57,761 nucleotides of DNA from Candidatus Tyrphobacter aquilonaris (GTDB taxonomy: Bacteria; Vulcanimicrobiota; Vulcanimicrobiia; Vulcanimicrobiales; Vulcanimicrobiaceae): positions 17,865 to 75,625 of the forward strand of contig PKZD01000038.1 in the NCBI GenBank assembly GCA_003133745.1, given 5' to 3'. The notes under the pieces were generated by a model, which worked only from the letters and a program-made list of their open reading frames with translations, made no database searches and was not told the DNA's origin. Position numbers and translations under genes: made by a program. Below are positions 38,356-47,571 of the stretch, piece by piece. The stretch's first letter is position 1; each line of letters opens with the position of its first letter.

Positions 38356-38907
38356 ATGATGTCACCGGCGCATACCACCGCGTTCGCGCTCGCCGGCACC
38401 GCCTGCGGCCTTGCCGCCGGAACGGACCTCGCGTGGCGTCGAGTGCCGAACACCTTGACGCTCCCGCTTCTTGCGGCGGCGCCGCTGCTCGCTGCCTTCG
38501 ACGGCGCCCACGCCGCATTGATCGCGGCAGGCATCGTTGCCGGAGGGCTCGTGCTCGGCACGTTCGTGCACGCCTTGGGCGTGCTCGGCGGCGGCGACGT
38601 GAAGCTGCTCGCGGGCGTCGGTGCGCTCGCCGGATTTCCAGCCTGTATCAACGTCGCGCTCTACTCCGCCCTCTGCGGCGGTGTTCTCGCGATCGCCGTT
38701 TCGGCGGCGCGCGGTGAACTCGGCGGCGTCGTCGGGCGAATGCGCTTCGGCCTCACCGGCGCGATCGCAGGGCGCTCGCTCACAGCCGCGGTGGCTGCCG
38801 TCGATGCGCGCGGTACGCGCATTCCCTATGCAGTGGCGATCGGCGCGGGCTTCGCGATCGCGATGCTGGCGCAGAGCGCCATTCCCGTCCTGAGGATTGT
38901 CCATTGA
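38356..38907 (+). CDS. cpaA: Prepilin peptidase TadV/CpaA (A24)
   Basis: GLAAGTDLAWRRVPNTLTLPLL and LGGGDVKLLAGVGAL (GxGD-type). Confidence 0.9.
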   Translation: MMSPAHTTAFALAGTACGLAAGTDLAWRRVPNTLTLPLLAAAPLLAAFDGAHAALIAAGIVAGGLVLGTFVHALGVLGGGDVKLLAGVGALAGFPACINVALYSALCGGVLAIAVSAARGELGGVVGRMRFGLTGAIAGRSLTAAVAAVDARGTRIPYAVAIGAGFAIAMLAQSAIPVLRIVH

Positions 38908-39758
38908 ACAAACGCAATACGCTGCTCGTCGTCGCCGCGATTCTCGCGGCCGGTGCGGGCCTTCTAACCTTTAACTACCTCTCGGCGGCGAATAAGCGCG
39001 TCGCGACCTCCCCGCCACGCCCGGTGCTCGTTGCCGTGGCCGACATTCCGGCGCACTCGTCGATCAACAGTACGATGGTGAACGTCGTGATGCGTCCGAG
39101 CAGCGACGTCGACCCCAGCGCACTCTCCTCGCCGACCGACCTGAGCGGCGACATTGCGCTCGGACCGATTCCGGCCGGTGCGACGATCACTTCGTCGAAC
39201 ACGAGCAAGGACGAAGGGCCCGCGGTAGCGCTGCACTTGATCCGCGGCATGCGCGCGCTCTCGATTCCGGTCGATGAAGTCCGCGACGTCTCCGGCCTCA
39301 TTCAGCCCGGCGACAAAGTCGACGTGATCGCGGTTCCGCCGCGCGTCGGCAGCGCAGCGCCTTCGGCCTCGATCATTTTGCGTGACATCACGGTCTTTGC
39401 GGTCGGCGGCGCCGTCGAGCCGCAAACGACGGGGACGCCGCCGCCGCCCGGAACGCCGCCGACGCCGAACGTTCCGAGATCGGTGACGCTCGAAGTGACG
39501 CCAAGCCAGGCAGACCTGCTCGCGATGGCCGATCTCAACGCCACGTTGCGCTTGGCGCTTCGGGCGAAGGGCGATCGCTCCGGCACCACGCAGGACCTCG
39601 TCTTTTCGACCCAGACCTTTGCCGCGCCGCCGCCCGCCGCACCAGCGGCCCCGGCAGCACCGGCGGCGCATCCAGCTCGGCCCACATGGTCCTCGCCGGT
39701 GCAAATCATCGACGGTGATCAGATCGGCGAACCCGACAACTCCGGCTCGACGCGGTAG
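38904..39758 (+). CDS. cpaB: Flp pilus assembly protein CpaB
   Basis: PRPVLVAVADIPAHSSINSTMVNVV (SAF domain), IRGMRALSIPVDEVRDVSGLIQPGDKVDVIAV. Confidence 0.93.
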   Translation: MNKRNTLLVVAAILAAGAGLLTFNYLSAANKRVATSPPRPVLVAVADIPAHSSINSTMVNVVMRPSSDVDPSALSSPTDLSGDIALGPIPAGATITSSNTSKDEGPAVALHLIRGMRALSIPVDEVRDVSGLIQPGDKVDVIAVPPRVGSAAPSASIILRDITVFAVGGAVEPQTTGTPPPPGTPPTPNVPRSVTLEVTPSQADLLAMADLNATLRLALRAKGDRSGTTQDLVFSTQTFAAPPPAAPAAPAAPAAHPARPTWSSPVQIIDGDQIGEPDNSGSTR

Positions 39759-39763
39759 CGGCG

Positions 39764-41845
39764 ATGCCCGAAATCTTTTTCGTCATCGGCTCCAAAGGCG
39801 GAGTCGGGGCGACCACCATCGCAACGCATCTCGCGACGAAGTTCGCGCAGACGCGTCCGACGTTGCTCGTCGACGGCGATCTTTCGGGCAGGCGCGCCGG
39901 CGCCGTCGTCTTCAACGCGATTGCGAAAATCGACGCGCGACGCGCGCAGGACGATTTTGCGATCGCCGAGATTGCGCCGAACCTGACGCTCTTCGAGATG
40001 GCGGGGTCGATTCACGACGGCTTCACGATCAAACCCGATAAAGTCGAGCAGTTCCTGCGTTCGATCGCGGATACGACGAAGACGGTCGTCGTCGATGCCT
40101 CGCAGCCCTTCGCGGCGGCGGTTCGGCCGTTCGCCGTTCGAGCTACGCAGTTCTTGCTGGTGGTCGAGCCCTCGATGCTCGGCGTGACCGGCGCACGCGT
40201 CATGCAACTCGAGCTTCTGAAGTTCGGCGTTCCAGACTCGCGTCTGAGCGCGGTGATCAGCGTGCGCGACCCGCGCAGCCGCGTGCCGTCTTCCGAGATC
40301 GAGCGCGCGCTCAAGTTGAAAGTTACGGGCGAGATCCCTCCCGTCGACGACAAGCGCTTCGAGAAGGGCATCGTCTCCCTCTCGGAGTGTCTCGAGAGCG
40401 GTCCGCAAGCAGCGGATCTGCTCGTCCTTCAGCCCTCGGCGGCGACGCCGCTCGGCGAGCGGCGCATGAACGACCGAACGAAAGGCAACGGCGTCTCCGC
40501 GAACGCGCCGTCGGCGCTTCGCTCCGAAGACACGATGACGGATCGGCAGAAGTCCGAGCGTTCGGACTTGAAAGCAGAGATCCACCGCGAACTCTCGCGG
40601 CGCATCGACTTCGCTGCGATCGGCTCGAACGCCGATCAGCTGCGGCTCGAAGAGCTGCGCGCGGAGGTCGACAACACGGTCGCGGAGATCGTTGCGCGTC
40701 GCCCCTCGATCGGCTCCGCCGAAGAAGTGGCGCGCCTTCGCCAAGAGATCATCCACGAGTCGCTCGGGCTCGGGCCGCTCGAGGACTTGATGAGCGATCC
40801 CGAGGTCTCCGAAATCATGGTCAACGGTCCAGAGAGCATCTATGTGGAGCGTCGCGGCCGGATCGAGCACACGGCGATGCGATTCAACGATGCGCATCAG
40901 TTGCGCTTGGTCATCGAGCGCATCATCTCGCCGATCGGGCGCCACATCGACGAAGCGGTCCCGATGGTCGATGCGCGTCTCATGGACGGCTCGCGTGTCA
41001 ACGCCACGATCGAACCCCTCTCCATCGACTATCCGACGATCACGATCCGCCGCTTCGCGAAGAACCGCTTGACCATCGACGATCTCGTCTCGAAGGCGTC
41101 GTTGACGCCGGAGATATCCGATCTGCTGCGCGCCTGCGTCGAATCGCGACTGAACATCGTCATCTCCGGCGGCACCGGTTCCGGTAAGACGACGCTGCTC
41201 AACGTGCTCTCGAGCTTCATTCCGACGACCGAACGAATCATCACGATCGAAGACGCCGCCGAACTCCAACTCCACCAAGACCATGTCGTTCGCATGGAGG
41301 CACGCCCGGCGAACGTCGAGGGTCGCGGCGAAATTCGTATTCGCGACCTCGTGCGCAACTCACTGCGCATGCGCCCGGATCGCATCGTCGTCGGCGAGTG
41401 CCGCGGCGGTGAGGCGCTCGACATGTTGCAGGCAATGAACACCGGTCACGACGGATCGTTGACCACCGTCCATGCGAACACGCCACGCGACTGCCTCGCG
41501 CGCATCGAAACGATGGTGCTCATGGCCGGATTCGACATTCCGGTGCGCGCAATCCGCGAACAGGTCTCGGGCGCGGTCGATGTCATCGTGCAGACCTCGC
41601 GTCTGCGCGACGGAAGCCGGAAGGTCACCTCGGTCAGCGAGGTCGTCGGAATGGAAGGCGACGTCGTCACGACCCAGGAGATCGTGCGGTTCGACCAGCA
41701 CGGCCTCGACAAGGAAGGCAAGCTCGCCGGCAACTTCGTCTACACGGGCGTGCAGCCGAACTTCCTGCACCGCTTCGAAGAGTACGGGATCAGCTTCGAA
41801 GTCGAGAAACTGTCGCAGATGCAGCTCTCGGTCGCCGCGTGGTGA
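39764..41845 (+). CDS. Fusion: CpaE/TadZ-like ATPase + CpaF/TadA secretion ATPase
   Basis: N-term FVIGSKGGVGATTIATHLATKF deviant Walker A; C-term VSEIMVNGPESIYVERRGRIE, ISGGTGSGKTTLLNVLSSFI, RMRPDRIVVGECRGGEALDMLQAMNTGHDGSLTTVHAN; single frame of 693 codons. Confidence 0.92.
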   Translation: MPEIFFVIGSKGGVGATTIATHLATKFAQTRPTLLVDGDLSGRRAGAVVFNAIAKIDARRAQDDFAIAEIAPNLTLFEMAGSIHDGFTIKPDKVEQFLRSIADTTKTVVVDASQPFAAAVRPFAVRATQFLLVVEPSMLGVTGARVMQLELLKFGVPDSRLSAVISVRDPRSRVPSSEIERALKLKVTGEIPPVDDKRFEKGIVSLSECLESGPQAADLLVLQPSAATPLGERRMNDRTKGNGVSANAPSALRSEDTMTDRQKSERSDLKAEIHRELSRRIDFAAIGSNADQLRLEELRAEVDNTVAEIVARRPSIGSAEEVARLRQEIIHESLGLGPLEDLMSDPEVSEIMVNGPESIYVERRGRIEHTAMRFNDAHQLRLVIERIISPIGRHIDEAVPMVDARLMDGSRVNATIEPLSIDYPTITIRRFAKNRLTIDDLVSKASLTPEISDLLRACVESRLNIVISGGTGSGKTTLLNVLSSFIPTTERIITIEDAAELQLHQDHVVRMEARPANVEGRGEIRIRDLVRNSLRMRPDRIVVGECRGGEALDMLQAMNTGHDGSLTTVHANTPRDCLARIETMVLMAGFDIPVRAIREQVSGAVDVIVQTSRLRDGSRKVTSVSEVVGMEGDVVTTQEIVRFDQHGLDKEGKLAGNFVYTGVQPNFLHRFEEYGISFEVEKLSQMQLSVAAW

Positions 41846-41849
41846 TTGC

Positions 41850-42710
41850 ATGACCTCTGCGGCGCCGTTCATCGTTTTCTTCGGCGTCGCCGGCGCCGTG
41901 GCGCTGGCGTGCTTCGCGTTTTGGGATCGCGTGCTCGTTTGGGTCGCGACGCGCGTCGAGCCGTATCGCAAACTGCTCGAACGCGCCGCCATCCCGATCA
42001 AAGCCGAGGAGCTCGCGCTCATGGTGATCGCCGCCGCGATCATCCCGTGGGGTCTCCTTGCCGCGCTGCTCAAACCGTCGCCGCTCGTCGGCGTCGTCAT
42101 GCTCGCAGGCACGTCGCTCATGGCGTTTTTCGGCTGCCGTGCCTACATCAACTATCGAGTCGCCAAACGGCTCGCCCAGTTTAACAATCAGATGGAGCTC
42201 GTGCTGCGTCTCATCACCGGCGCGCTGCGCGTCGGCCTCGGCTTGCGCCAGGCGATGGTCACCGTCGTCAGCGACATGCCGGATCCCGCGCGCATCGAGT
42301 TCTCACGCGTGCTCAGCCAGACTCAAATCGGCGTGGGCATCCACGACGCGCTCGACCAACTTGCGGACCGCATGCCGTCGGGCGAGATGTCGATGATGAC
42401 GCGCGCGATTCGCATTCAAAGTACGACCGGCGGCAATCTCGGCAAGGTCTTGGAGAATCTCGCCGAGACGATCAAGCAACGTCGCCGGATCAACCGCAAG
42501 ATCGCGGCGCTCACCGCCGAGGCGAAGTTCAGCAAGTACATCATCTCGGCGCTGCCGATCTGCGTCGGTGCATTCATCATGACGTTCGAGCCCGACATGC
42601 GCACCGGGCTGCTCTTCACGCTCATCGGGAACATCTGCTTGGGCGTCGTCGTCGGCTTGATTGCCATCGGCTGGATCGTGTTCGGCCGGCTCTCGAGGCT
42701 CGACATATGA
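41850..42710 (+). CDS. tadB: Tad inner-membrane platform protein TadB
   Basis: FNNQMELVLRLITGALRVGLGLRQAMVTVVSDMPDPARIEFSRVL (T2SSF). Confidence 0.92.
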   Translation: MTSAAPFIVFFGVAGAVALACFAFWDRVLVWVATRVEPYRKLLERAAIPIKAEELALMVIAAAIIPWGLLAALLKPSPLVGVVMLAGTSLMAFFGCRAYINYRVAKRLAQFNNQMELVLRLITGALRVGLGLRQAMVTVVSDMPDPARIEFSRVLSQTQIGVGIHDALDQLADRMPSGEMSMMTRAIRIQSTTGGNLGKVLENLAETIKQRRRINRKIAALTAEAKFSKYIISALPICVGAFIMTFEPDMRTGLLFTLIGNICLGVVVGLIAIGWIVFGRLSRLDI

Positions 42711-43555
42711 TGCTCTTCCTCGTTCCGATGCTCGTCGTCGGGGCCATCGGCGTCATCGTCTACGCCGTCACGAGTTCGAACAGCGAAGTAAAGGGGCGTC
42801 TCGCTGCGATTAACGCATCCGCAGGGTTGGGCGGAGCCGACGACGCGGCAACGCTCTTCCAGCGCTTGCTCGACGATCAGCGCCGTGACCGTCTCGAAGT
42901 GCGCCTACAGGAAGCCGGATGGTATCACACGACGCCGGCCAAACTCTTCGCGCGCTCCGGCGTGTACGGTGCGATCGGCGCGGGCATCGGCCTCCTTCTC
43001 ATGCTCATCCTGCACCTCTTTACGCCGGTCATGATGGCCGGCATCGCCGCCCTCGCGGGTTTTGGCGCTTACCGTCCTTACGGGCAGCTTGCCGGCGCGA
43101 TCAAAGAGCGCAAACTCCAAGTGCATCGGACCCTGCCGGATTTTCTCGACCTTCTTTCCACGACGATCGAAGCCGGCGTCGCGCTCAACGCGGCGATCTC
43201 GGTTGCCGCCGAGGGGCTGAAGGGCGCGCTTGGCGAGGAGCTGCGCGCCGCGCTGCAAGACGTTCGGCTGGGACGCTCGCGCGCCGAGGCCCTCCTCGCG
43301 ATGGCCGCGCGCGTCCGCGAGCCGGACCTCACGACCGTCGTGACCGCGCTCGTGCAATCGGAGCGCGTCGGCGCCTCGCTCACGCACGTCGTCGACGAGT
43401 TGGCCGCCGACTCTCGCGATCGCCGCATCATGCGCGCGGAAGAACTCGCAGCCGCTCTTTCGAACAAACTGATTTTCCCAATGGCACTCTGCATGCTGCC
43501 GGCGCTCTTCATCATGATCTTCGGCGGCGTCTTCGCGAGGTATCTGCACCACTAA
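42707..43555 (+). CDS. tadC: Tad inner-membrane platform protein TadC
   Basis: TLPDFLDLLSTTIEAGVALNAAISVAAEGLKGALGEELRAALQDVRLGRSRAEAL; MALCMLPALFIMIFGG. Confidence 0.92.
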   Translation: MMLFLVPMLVVGAIGVIVYAVTSSNSEVKGRLAAINASAGLGGADDAATLFQRLLDDQRRDRLEVRLQEAGWYHTTPAKLFARSGVYGAIGAGIGLLLMLILHLFTPVMMAGIAALAGFGAYRPYGQLAGAIKERKLQVHRTLPDFLDLLSTTIEAGVALNAAISVAAEGLKGALGEELRAALQDVRLGRSRAEALLAMAARVREPDLTTVVTALVQSERVGASLTHVVDELAADSRDRRIMRAEELAAALSNKLIFPMALCMLPALFIMIFGGVFARYLHH

Positions 43556-44163
43556 TGATCGCGCTGCTCGCCTGGGGTTTCATCTACGCTTGTGCGGCAA
43601 TGTGCGGCATCGTGGTCGCGCACTTCGTGTGCTCTCGTTTCGCGGGGCATGAAGACGGTCCGCCGGGAATCCGCCTTCACCCCGCGGTTCCGATCGTGTT
43701 CTTCGCGTTGCTCGGCATCGTCGTCGCGGCACGCGGCGGCGACGTCACGCAGCTTGGAACGATCGCTCTGCTCGGCGTTCCGCTTGTCGGCGCCTGGTAC
43801 AGCGACGCGCGTACCGGCATCGTGCCCGATGTCTTCACGCTCGCTCCGCTCGGCATCATCGCGATCGGCGTCTTGCTTCACCACACCTGGTGGATCGCGA
43901 TCTCCGGGATCGTCATCTTCGCCGCCTTCGCGCTCGCCGCGACGCTGTCGCGAGGCCGCGGCATGGGGTGGGGCGATGCGAAGCTCGCGATGTTGAGCGG
44001 CGCGGCACTCGGTCTTCCCGTTTCGCTCCTGACCCTCTCGGTCGCATGCTTTGCGGCGACCGTCGTGTCGGTGATCCGAACGCGCGGTACGCAACCGATC
44101 GCCTTCGCCCCGTACATCGTGATCGCAATGTTCCTTGCGTTCGGGGTGAGCATCCATGGCTAG
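43555..44163 (+). CDS. Second A24-type prepilin peptidase
   Basis: AWYSDARTGIVPDVFTL and GMGWGDAKLAMLSGAAL; ATG overlaps tadC stop. Confidence 0.85.
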   Translation: MIALLAWGFIYACAAMCGIVVAHFVCSRFAGHEDGPPGIRLHPAVPIVFFALLGIVVAARGGDVTQLGTIALLGVPLVGAWYSDARTGIVPDVFTLAPLGIIAIGVLLHHTWWIAISGIVIFAAFALAATLSRGRGMGWGDAKLAMLSGAALGLPVSLLTLSVACFAATVVSVIRTRGTQPIAFAPYIVIAMFLAFGVSIHG

Positions 44164-44533
44164 CTCCGCGACGCTCGACGTCACGCCGGCCGAGTCGCTC
44201 TGGCAGCGCACGATCGGCCTCATCGGCCGCACGCGCTTGGACGACGACGAAGCAATGCTGTTCGAGCGCTGCGCCTCGATTCACACGTTTTTCATGCGCA
44301 TGCCGATCGACGTCGTCTTTCTCGACGCCGACCAGCGCGTCATCCGCACGGTGCCGAATGTTGCGCCGTGGCGGCCAATTGTCGGCTGCAAGTCCGCACA
44401 CGCAGTGCTGGAACTTGCAGCGGGTGCGATCCAACGCCGAAGCATTCGGCTCGGCGATGTTCTCCGGCTCCGGACCCCTGCTACGAGCGATGTGCTCGAA
44501 TACCTAGAGAAAGGAAAGCCTGAAAAAACGTAG
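44156..44533 (+). CDS. DUF192 family protein
   Basis: SLWQRTIGLIGRTRLDDDEAMLFERC...HTFFMRMPIDVVFLDADQRVIRTVPNVAPWR. Confidence 0.85.
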   Translation: MASSATLDVTPAESLWQRTIGLIGRTRLDDDEAMLFERCASIHTFFMRMPIDVVFLDADQRVIRTVPNVAPWRPIVGCKSAHAVLELAAGAIQRRSIRLGDVLRLRTPATSDVLEYLEKGKPEKT

Positions 44534-44554
44534 AGGAAAGGGGGAACTGATCCA

Positions 44555-44713
44555 ATGATTTCCGTGACGAACCTGATTAAGGATGCCGGCGGCGCGACGC
44601 TGGTCGAATACGGCCTGTTGCTCGCACTCGTTGCCATCGCGGCGGTTGCCGCAATGTCGACGCTCGGGGGCACGATCTCCAGCCTGTTCACGAACGCTTC
44701 GAACGATCTCTAA
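44555..44713 (+). CDS. flp: Flp pilin 3
   Basis: MISVTNLIKDAGGATLVEYGLLLALVAIAAVAAMSTLGGTISSLFTNASNDL*; close paralogue of Flp pilin 1. Confidence 0.95.
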   Translation: MISVTNLIKDAGGATLVEYGLLLALVAIAAVAAMSTLGGTISSLFTNASNDL

Positions 44714-46230
44714 GCCGAAACCACGATCTCCGAAACGGTGCGGGCGCTCGTCGCCGGTCGCAGCGGCACGACGTCCGCACCGAGTCGGCGCAACGCCGTG
44801 AGATGACGCTGGACTTCGTTGAAACTCTCATCCACCTCCCGGGCCAGCGCTTCGTGCGCGGGCGTCGGGGGATCGACGATGAGCGGCCCGCGGTAAAGCG
44901 CGCGCGCCGCCTCGTATGCTTCGACGGCACGATCGAGCCGCTGCTCCGTCATGGCTTCGCGCGCCGCGCCGACGTGCGCGAGGAAGCGAGTCAGATCCGT
45001 GACGGCGAGGTCGTTGCGTAGCTTCACGTCGCGGCCGTCGGCTTGAAAGTAGAGGTCGACCCGTGAATCAGGAAGACAGCGACGCAGTGCCGATCGAACG
45101 TTGCTGCACGTCGTGCGCAGATTCTGCGCCGCTTGCTGCCGGTCGTGCGTCGGCCAAAACACCTCGCACAACTCGGCCCGCGACGCTCGCCCGAGCGGTT
45201 CGAGCAAGAGATACTTGAAGAGGAGCGCGTCCTTGCGGCGCACCCATTCGACGCGACGGCCTGCGATCCGAACCTCGAACTCGCCGAGCATCTGGGCGAA
45301 GATCGGCGCCGCGTCGGGAAGCGTGGAAAGATCGGCTGCATCGCCGTGCACGTCGAATGCGGCGGCGGCGACTCGCAAGAGTCCGTAGCCGTTCTCGGTC
45401 CGTCGAACAAACAATCCGGCGCGCTCGAGTGCGTGCATCTCGTCGATCGAGACCAACCCATCGGAAGAACAGAGGCGAAGCAAGACTGGGCCGAGTTCGC
45501 ACGCGGCGGCATCGGCGACGATCATCTCGCGGAAAGCAGCTCCGCGCTGCACGCTCCAGCGGCGCACCGCGTCGTTGAGGTTCCGTTCCGCTTCGGAGGC
45601 GACCCGAATCGCGCCGGCGACGACGAGCGGCCAGCCCTCGCTCTCGCGCAGAAGCTGCGCGATCTGCGCATCCCCCGCTTCGACGGCGGCGAGATCGCAC
45701 AACTCGGCGGCCTCTGAAGCCGTGAAGGCGAGTTGGGAAGCATCGAGTATCGCGGTCGTGCCGTCGAGAAGGCGGCGCGGATCGCCGATCGTCGTGCGCG
45801 AGCGGGAAGCGAGGATGATGCCGACGTGAGGCGGCGCCTGCAGAACGATCATGGCGAGCGCATCGAGGTCGTCGGGGCGCAGCGCGTCGACTTCGTCGAT
45901 TGCAATTTCGCATTGCGGGAGTGCGTCGAGTGCGGCGATCGCGGCCTCCACGGAACGCCCGGATTCGAGCGGCAGACCCAAGCGCTCGCAGAGCACCATC
46001 GGGAGCCGATCGGTGACGCGGCGGATTCGGCCGATCGAAGCGTAGCGGCAGTTCGGATGTCGCGACGCATACTGCTCGAGCAGCGTGGTCTTGCCGAAGC
46101 CGGCGGGAGCGATGAGCGCTCGCAACGGCATGGTGTCGTGGCGTTCGAGCCACGTGAGAAGTCGCTCTCGAGCTAGAATCTGAGTCGGCTTCTTGGGTGT
46201 CCGCGCTGGGCCCGGGACCCCAGTTGACAT
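44710..46230 (-). CDS. P-loop (MalT-like) ATPase with C-terminal wHTH-BTAD transcriptional regulator
   Basis: RALIAPAGFGKTTLLEQYA Walker A, CEIAIDEVDAL Walker B; C-term MLGEFEVRIAGRRVEWVRRKDALLFKYLLLEPLGRASRAELCEVFWP...AQNLRTTCSNVRSALR. Confidence 0.85.
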   Translation of the reverse strand: MSTGVPGPARTPKKPTQILARERLLTWLERHDTMPLRALIAPAGFGKTTLLEQYASRHPNCRYASIGRIRRVTDRLPMVLCERLGLPLESGRSVEAAIAALDALPQCEIAIDEVDALRPDDLDALAMIVLQAPPHVGIILASRSRTTIGDPRRLLDGTTAILDASQLAFTASEAAELCDLAAVEAGDAQIAQLLRESEGWPLVVAGAIRVASEAERNLNDAVRRWSVQRGAAFREMIVADAAACELGPVLLRLCSSDGLVSIDEMHALERAGLFVRRTENGYGLLRVAAAAFDVHGDAADLSTLPDAAPIFAQMLGEFEVRIAGRRVEWVRRKDALLFKYLLLEPLGRASRAELCEVFWPTHDRQQAAQNLRTTCSNVRSALRRCLPDSRVDLYFQADGRDVKLRNDLAVTDLTRFLAHVGAAREAMTEQRLDRAVEAYEAARALYRGPLIVDPPTPAHEALAREVDESFNEVQRHLTALRRLGADVVPLRPATSARTVSEIVVSA

Positions 46231-46239
46231 TGGATCCTC

Positions 46240-46266
46240 CGTTTACTGTACCGTTTACTGTACCGT
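46240..46266. repeat. Tandem 12-bp direct repeat upstream of the BTAD regulator
   Basis: cgtttactgtac-cgtttactgtac-cgt, ending ~10 nt from the regulator start on the minus strand. Confidence 0.9.
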
Positions 46267-46350
46267 CGTCACACCTGCCCTCATTGAATCGACCGCGCGG
46301 AGGAGATGGTTTAGGGTAGGCAACCGTTCCGGCACGCTTTTACGCAGACT

Positions 46351-47571
46351 TTACGAATGGATGCCCACGATCGTGCGCACGACCTGGCGCAACGTCGGAG
46401 CGCGCCCGTAGAGCAACATGCCGACGCGATAGAGCCGGCCGCCGGCGAGAGCGAAGAGTACGACGCAGAGGGTATCGATGAGCGCCGCCGCGAGCAGTTG
46501 CGCCGCGGGAACCGTCGAGACCGCAATGCGCGCGAACATCACGAACGGCGAGAGGATCGGGACGAAGCTGCCGACGATGACATACGGCGCATCCGGATTC
46601 GTCAGCGCCACGATCGCGACGATGAACGCGATGATCACCGGTAGAAAGAGCGGCCCGCTCACCGCGCCGAGATCCTCCGTGCGATTGACGAGGGCGCCGA
46701 CGCCTGCGAAGAGCACGGCCATCTGCAAGAAGCCGAGTACGAAGAATGCGAGGAATCCGATGATCGTCGCGAGTGGGATCGCGCTGAGCGACGCGGCGTC
46801 AAAGCCCGTCGTCGACGTGCCGGAACCGCCGCTGGAGAGCGCTGCGCCGATGATCATCCAGACGCCCATCTGCAAAACGGCAAGGAACGTCGATGCGACG
46901 ATCTTTCCCGCGAGCAGCGTCGTCAGATCGACCGACGCAACCAACAGTTCCGCAATTCGGCTCGTCTTCTCTTCGGCGACCGACGTGAGCACGAGCTGGC
47001 TGTTGAAGACGATGAGCATGTAGAGAAGGACGAGCAGAAGGTACGCGATTCCATGTGCCGCCTCCGATTGCGCGGCGTTTTGAAAGCGTGCAACGCTGCG
47101 AACCTCGACCGGAAAGTTCAGGTCTTCGCGGAGTTGCATCGGCGGCCGGTGCGCGCTGAGCGAGACGTCGAGTGGGAGCAACGGTCCGCGAACGGCCGAA
47201 AGCTCGATCGTCGAAGGATCCGCGGCATAAATGACCACGCGCAGGCGATTGCCGTCGCGGGAGAGGCGCAGCAGCGAGCCGACGTGCCACGCGCGGAGCA
47301 TCGCCGCACTCGGGGGCTGCGCCGGTGCCGGCACGATGCGCGCGTCAAGGTCGCCGTCCCTCTCGAGCAACGCCTTCGCGGGTTCCGTCAAGGCGGCGGG
47401 GCCGGCGAGCGCGACCTCATGCATCTGGCTGAAGCTCATCGACGCGAGGACTGCGGGCAGCCGCGTGACGAGCGCGATGCCGAGGCTTCCGAAGATCAGG
47501 CCGACGACGAATGCGCGCGAGCGTAAGCGTCGCATCAGTTCCGTTGAGAGGACGGTGACAAATGCGTTCAT
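46351..47571 (-). CDS. ABC-2 type (NatB-like) permease
   Basis: MNAFVTVLSTELMRRLRSRAFVVGLIFG; EEKTSRIAELLVASVDLTTLLAGKIVASTFLAVLQMGVWMIIG. Confidence 0.9.
   Translation of the reverse strand: MNAFVTVLSTELMRRLRSRAFVVGLIFGSLGIALVTRLPAVLASMSFSQMHEVALAGPAALTEPAKALLERDGDLDARIVPAPAQPPSAAMLRAWHVGSLLRLSRDGNRLRVVIYAADPSTIELSAVRGPLLPLDVSLSAHRPPMQLREDLNFPVEVRSVARFQNAAQSEAAHGIAYLLLVLLYMLIVFNSQLVLTSVAEEKTSRIAELLVASVDLTTLLAGKIVASTFLAVLQMGVWMIIGAALSSGGSGTSTTGFDAASLSAIPLATIIGFLAFFVLGFLQMAVLFAGVGALVNRTEDLGAVSGPLFLPVIIAFIVAIVALTNPDAPYVIVGSFVPILSPFVMFARIAVSTVPAAQLLAAALIDTLCVVLFALAGGRLYRVGMLLYGRAPTLRQVVRTIVGIHS

Noticed and set aside
39719-41284. 521-codon minus-strand ORF antisense to the CpaE-CpaF fusion
   Set aside because: Arg/Asp-rich antisense frame typical of high-GC DNA; the plus strand encodes strongly recognisable motifs over the same interval
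46193-46411. 72-codon plus-strand ORF containing VYCTVYCTV
   Set aside because: The peptide repeat merely reflects the tandem DNA repeat in the BTAD promoter; no RBS or protein-like sequence
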